Assembly: GCA_944323045.1 (NCBI GenBank)
Contig: CALUQX010000008.1
Location: 1 to 64,000, forward strand
DNA length: 64,000 nucleotides
Direction of reading: 5' to 3'
DNA from: Candidatus Gastranaerophilales bacterium
GTDB lineage: Bacteria; Cyanobacteriota; Vampirovibrionia; Gastranaerophilales; Gastranaerophilaceae
Part shown: one piece after another, positions 61,311 to 64,000 of the stretch
Position numbering within the stretch: the stretch's first letter is position 1
Layout: each line of letters opens with the position of its first letter
Notes under the pieces: model-generated
The model's database searches: none
Seen by the model: the letters and a program-made list of their open reading frames with translations, nothing else
What the model was told of the DNA's origin: nothing
Program-made: the position numbers and the translations under genes

Positions 61311-63089
61311 ATGATTACAACTAAATTAAAATCCCATAATTGCGGAAATTTAAACTTAAACAACATTAATGAAGAAGTAACATTATCAGGCTGGGTTGCG
61401 ACAATTCGTGATCTCGGCGGTATTTTGTTTATTGAATTAAGAGACAGAAGCGGAATATTTCAGCTTGTTGCAAACCCTCAGATTAACCCTGAAGTGCACA
61501 AAATTTTTGAAAAAATTCGTTCTGAATATGTAATTTGTGTAAAAGGAAAGATTACAAGACGTCCGGAAGAAACTTATAACGAAAAATACGCAACCGGTCA
61601 GGTAGAAATGTATCCTGAGAGTGTAGAAATACTTTCTGAAGCAAAAACATTACCGTTTGTGCTTGATGACCCGAATGTTTCAGAAGATGTACGCTTAAAA
61701 TACAGATATCTGGATATTAGACGCGAAAACATGCTGCATAATTTGACATTACGCCACAAAATTTGTCAGGCAGCACGTGCATACTTAAACGGCGAAGATT
61801 TTCTGGAAGTAGAAACACCTATATTGATTAAAACAACACCGGAAGGTGCAAGAGACTATCTTGTTCCGTCACGTGTTCAGGAAGGCAAATTCTATGCATT
61901 ACCGCAATCTCCGCAGATTTTTAAACAGTTGTTAATGGTCGGTGGTATTGAAAGGTATTATCAAATTGCCAAATGTTTCCGCGATGAGGATTTGCGCGCA
62001 GACAGACAGCCTGAATTTACACAAATCGACCTTGAAATGTCATTTGTGGAACAACAGGATGTAATCAAAGTTGTTGAAGGCTTGATTGTTGAAACATTTA
62101 AAGCTGCCGGAGTTGATGTTAAACCTCCGTTTATTCAAATGCCTTGGCAGGAAGCAATGGACAGATTCGGCTCAGACAAACCGGATACACGTTTCGGATT
62201 AGAACTGTTTGATATCGGCGATATTATTCTTGAATCTAATTTCGAAATCGTTAAAAACACATTGAAAAACGGCGGTATCGTTAGAGGTATAAGAATCCCG
62301 GGCGGCGCTAAATATTCAAGAAAAGATATTGATGATATTACAAAACTTGCAGTATCATTCGGCGCAAAAGCCCTTGCAAATATCATTTATAACGAAGACG
62401 GCACTGCAAAATCTCCTGTATTGAAATTCGTTACAGAAGATCAGGCAAAACAAATTCAAGAACGTGCAGGCGCTCAAGCAGGCGATATTATCTTCTTTGT
62501 CGCTGATAAACCAAAACTCGTTTACGACATTATGGGAAGATTAAGACTTCATTTTGGTAAAACACTTAATTTGATTGATGAAAACAAACATAACCTCTTG
62601 TGGGTTGTTGATTTTCCTATGTTTGAATGGAGTGAAGAAGAAGGTCGTTATATGGCAATGCACCACCCGTTCACATCACCTAACCTTGAAGATTTGGATA
62701 AACTGGATTCAGGTGATTTGGGCAACGTCAAATCCATTGCTTACGATATTGTATACAACGGTACAGAACTTGGCGGCGGCAGTGTCAGAATCCATTCTTC
62801 TGAAGTTCAAAAGAAAATCTTCAAAGCGCTTGGCTTAACTGAAGAAGAAGCAGTTGAAAAATTCGGATTTATGGTGAATGCACTTCAATACGGTACTCCG
62901 CCTCATGCCGGTCTTGCAATCGGTCTGGACAGACTTGTTGCACTGCTTTGCAGAACAGACAGTATAAGAGACGTAATTGCGTTTCCGAAAAACTCCGGCG
63001 CAAAAGACCTTATGAGTGATGCGCCGGGCGAAGCATCATTGCAGCAATTAAGAGAGTTGCATTTGAAAAGCACTGTAACGCATAAATAA
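61311..63089 (+). CDS. aspS: Aspartate-tRNA ligase
   Basis: 592 residues, the bacterial AspRS with an N-terminal OB-fold anticodon domain, class II core and GAD insertion (about 290-410). Motif 2 FRDEDLRADRQPEFTQ and motif 3 GLAIGLDRLVALL are clear. It may be discriminating or also charge tRNA-Asn; the sequence alone does not tell. GGAGAG is about 13 nt upstream. A terminator-like hairpin follows at 63124. Confidence 0.97.
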   Translation: MITTKLKSHNCGNLNLNNINEEVTLSGWVATIRDLGGILFIELRDRSGIFQLVANPQINPEVHKIFEKIRSEYVICVKGKITRRPEETYNEKYATGQVEMYPESVEILSEAKTLPFVLDDPNVSEDVRLKYRYLDIRRENMLHNLTLRHKICQAARAYLNGEDFLEVETPILIKTTPEGARDYLVPSRVQEGKFYALPQSPQIFKQLLMVGGIERYYQIAKCFRDEDLRADRQPEFTQIDLEMSFVEQQDVIKVVEGLIVETFKAAGVDVKPPFIQMPWQEAMDRFGSDKPDTRFGLELFDIGDIILESNFEIVKNTLKNGGIVRGIRIPGGAKYSRKDIDDITKLAVSFGAKALANIIYNEDGTAKSPVLKFVTEDQAKQIQERAGAQAGDIIFFVADKPKLVYDIMGRLRLHFGKTLNLIDENKHNLLWVVDFPMFEWSEEEGRYMAMHHPFTSPNLEDLDKLDSGDLGNVKSIAYDIVYNGTELGGGSVRIHSSEVQKKIFKALGLTEEEAVEKFGFMVNALQYGTPPHAGLAIGLDRLVALLCRTDSIRDVIAFPKNSGAKDLMSDAPGEASLQQLRELHLKSTVTHK

Positions 63090-63123
63090 TTGTAACAACT
63101 TTTAATAATATTAAAGTTTCGAC

Positions 63124-63171
63124 AAAAAATCTCCGTTTAAGTACAGGTGTGTAAATAACGGAGATTTTTTT
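63124..63171 (+). promoter_or_regulatory. Terminator-like hairpin that contains the next gene's ribosome site
   Basis: AAAAAATCTCCGTT (63124-63137) pairs perfectly with AACGGAGATTTTTT (63157-63170). The 3' arm holds GGAG (63160-63163), 8 nt before the ATG at 63172, and the U-run touches the start codon. The hairpin could end the aspS transcript, hide the ribosome site, or both. Confidence 0.7.
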
Positions 63172-64000
63172 ATGCAAGGAATAGATCGTAAAAATTTACT
63201 AATGCTCATTTATGATGTTAAAAAAGAAGACCTTCAAAAAGTATCAAATAATTCTAAAAATTTTGAACTGATATTCAATCATTTCGACAAATTGGATAGA
63301 AAATCGGATATGAACCTTAAGACAGCGACAATTTTTGGCGTGGACAGCAAGTTTTTACGCTCTATTACAAAAGAAATCCACACAGGCGAAGACCGCGGCA
63401 AAGTTCTGGGAGATATCGACTTTATTATTAATGATGCAAAACTAGAACAATATATTGCCGATAACCCTGATTTAAAAGGTGTGAAAAAAGAGGATGTGTA
63501 TGAATTTTTGAACAATGTAATTGCTGCACATGACAATGTCGTACACGAAGAAGCCGAAAAAACATATCAGGCGATTAAAGGGAAATATCCCGATTTGCCG
63601 GATGAAATTATTAACAGTATTAGCGATAATGAAAGTGTCAAAGTCGTAAATAAGAACGGAAAGACTTTTTATGACGTAACAGACGAAGAAGGGAATTACC
63701 GCAGACTGAATGAAAAAGGCAATACTGTTGTATTTAAATCAGAAGTTCTTGCAATGGGCGAATCTGCTGATTATTATAATACACTCGGCGGTGCTGAAGA
63801 GTGGGTTTATCTAAATGATGACGGAGAACAGATAGGTTCACGTTATAAATACAGTAACGGAGTTGTTGATATAGAGGATTACAAATCAGGACGTAAACAG
63901 CGCCTTTTAGGGAAAAGTATTGCGGCTTACACAAATGATAATAAACTTGATTCTATTAATATCAATAAGGGACTAGGTAACGAAACCCAATTAAAATGTG
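63172..64000 (+). CDS. Large protein, N-terminal part only (runs off the window)
   Basis: At least 276 residues, open to the window edge. It starts MQGIDRKNLLMLIYDVKKED and is acidic, with a helical first 150 residues. Then come beta-hairpin-like segments KNGKTFYDVTDEEGNYRRLNEKG and EWVYLNDDGEQIGSRYKYSNG, similar in style to the YYAADGTEL repeats of the giant protein at 6279. It has no signal peptide. GGAG in the hairpin just before it is the ribosome site. Its function is unknown. Confidence 0.75.
   Translation, partial: MQGIDRKNLLMLIYDVKKEDLQKVSNNSKNFELIFNHFDKLDRKSDMNLKTATIFGVDSKFLRSITKEIHTGEDRGKVLGDIDFIINDAKLEQYIADNPDLKGVKKEDVYEFLNNVIAAHDNVVHEEAEKTYQAIKGKYPDLPDEIINSISDNESVKVVNKNGKTFYDVTDEEGNYRRLNEKGNTVVFKSEVLAMGESADYYNTLGGAEEWVYLNDDGEQIGSRYKYSNGVVDIEDYKSGRKQRLLGKSIAAYTNDNKLDSININKGLGNETQLKC

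Noticed and set aside
1-64000. CRISPR array
   Set aside because: The short repeats (ACTCAC, GACGTT, CCTAATCAC) are degenerate, lack regular spacers, and no cas gene is present.

Overview
The window looks like chromosome from a low-GC, diderm, non-photosynthetic bacterium of the Gastranaerophilales / Vampirovibrionia type (gut 'Melainabacteria'). This is an inference from several signs: five prepilin-like proteins with the FTLAEVLITLAIIG N-terminus, outer-membrane lipid-transport genes (MlaE, MlaF and MlaD types), an AsmA-like protein, an MsbA-like exporter, many TPR proteins, and large multidomain proteins of unknown role. No phage, insertion sequence with transposase, CRISPR array or rRNA operon was seen.

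Layout. 0-2.3 kb: long-leader prepilin copy 1 and its repeat-rich upstream region. 2.3-13 kb (minus strand): AsmA-like protein, a small hypothetical protein, and a 2214-residue protein that joins a RelA/SpoT-type alarmone synthetase domain to an HD phosphohydrolase domain. 13-18 kb (minus): a compact run of sigma factor, gcvPB, an HgdB/DUF2229-like protein, a membrane protein and miaA. 18-24 kb: tandem universal stress protein, repeats, prepilin copy 2 with the same flanks, glmS. 24-29.7 kb: solo LuxR-type HTH, MsbA-like ABC exporter, small secreted Cys protein, tRNA-Leu with its 3' end tandemly repeated, and the rplS-rbgA-rnhB operon. 29.7-41 kb: two prepilin/XRE divergent pairs on either side of TPR genes, prepilin copy 3, radA and proS. 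40.7-42.1 kb: a two-gene cassette between perfect 21-bp direct repeats. 42-58 kb: M16 peptidase, GT-C glycosyltransferase, nanE-ROK kinase-UbiA operon, acetolactate synthase, mlaE-mlaF, aminotransferase, M49-like peptidase, Fic protein, rlmH-mscS, mlaD-like, hexapeptide acyltransferase. 58-64 kb: secreted protein, a candidate small RNA, two small co-transcribed proteins, a DegT-type aminotransferase, aspS and the start of a large protein that runs off the window.

The strongest unusual signals are these. (1) The synthetase-HD giant protein keeps the RPKxxxSIxxK and catalytic D and E signatures. (2) Three dispersed prepilin genes share upstream regions and repeat families downstream; each upstream region has an identical-length run of 11 C, and the long prepilin leaders are themselves built from the intergenic repeats. 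(3) A two-gene cassette with no visible recombinase sits at the shared stop codons of two convergent genes. (4) Palindromic repeats show compensatory stem changes. (5) A set of genes has a -10 box ending six or seven bases before the ATG and no ribosome binding site, which suggests leaderless mRNAs. (6) A consensus promoter and terminator enclose a non-coding RNA candidate. (7) A terminator-like hairpin contains the ribosome binding site of the next gene.
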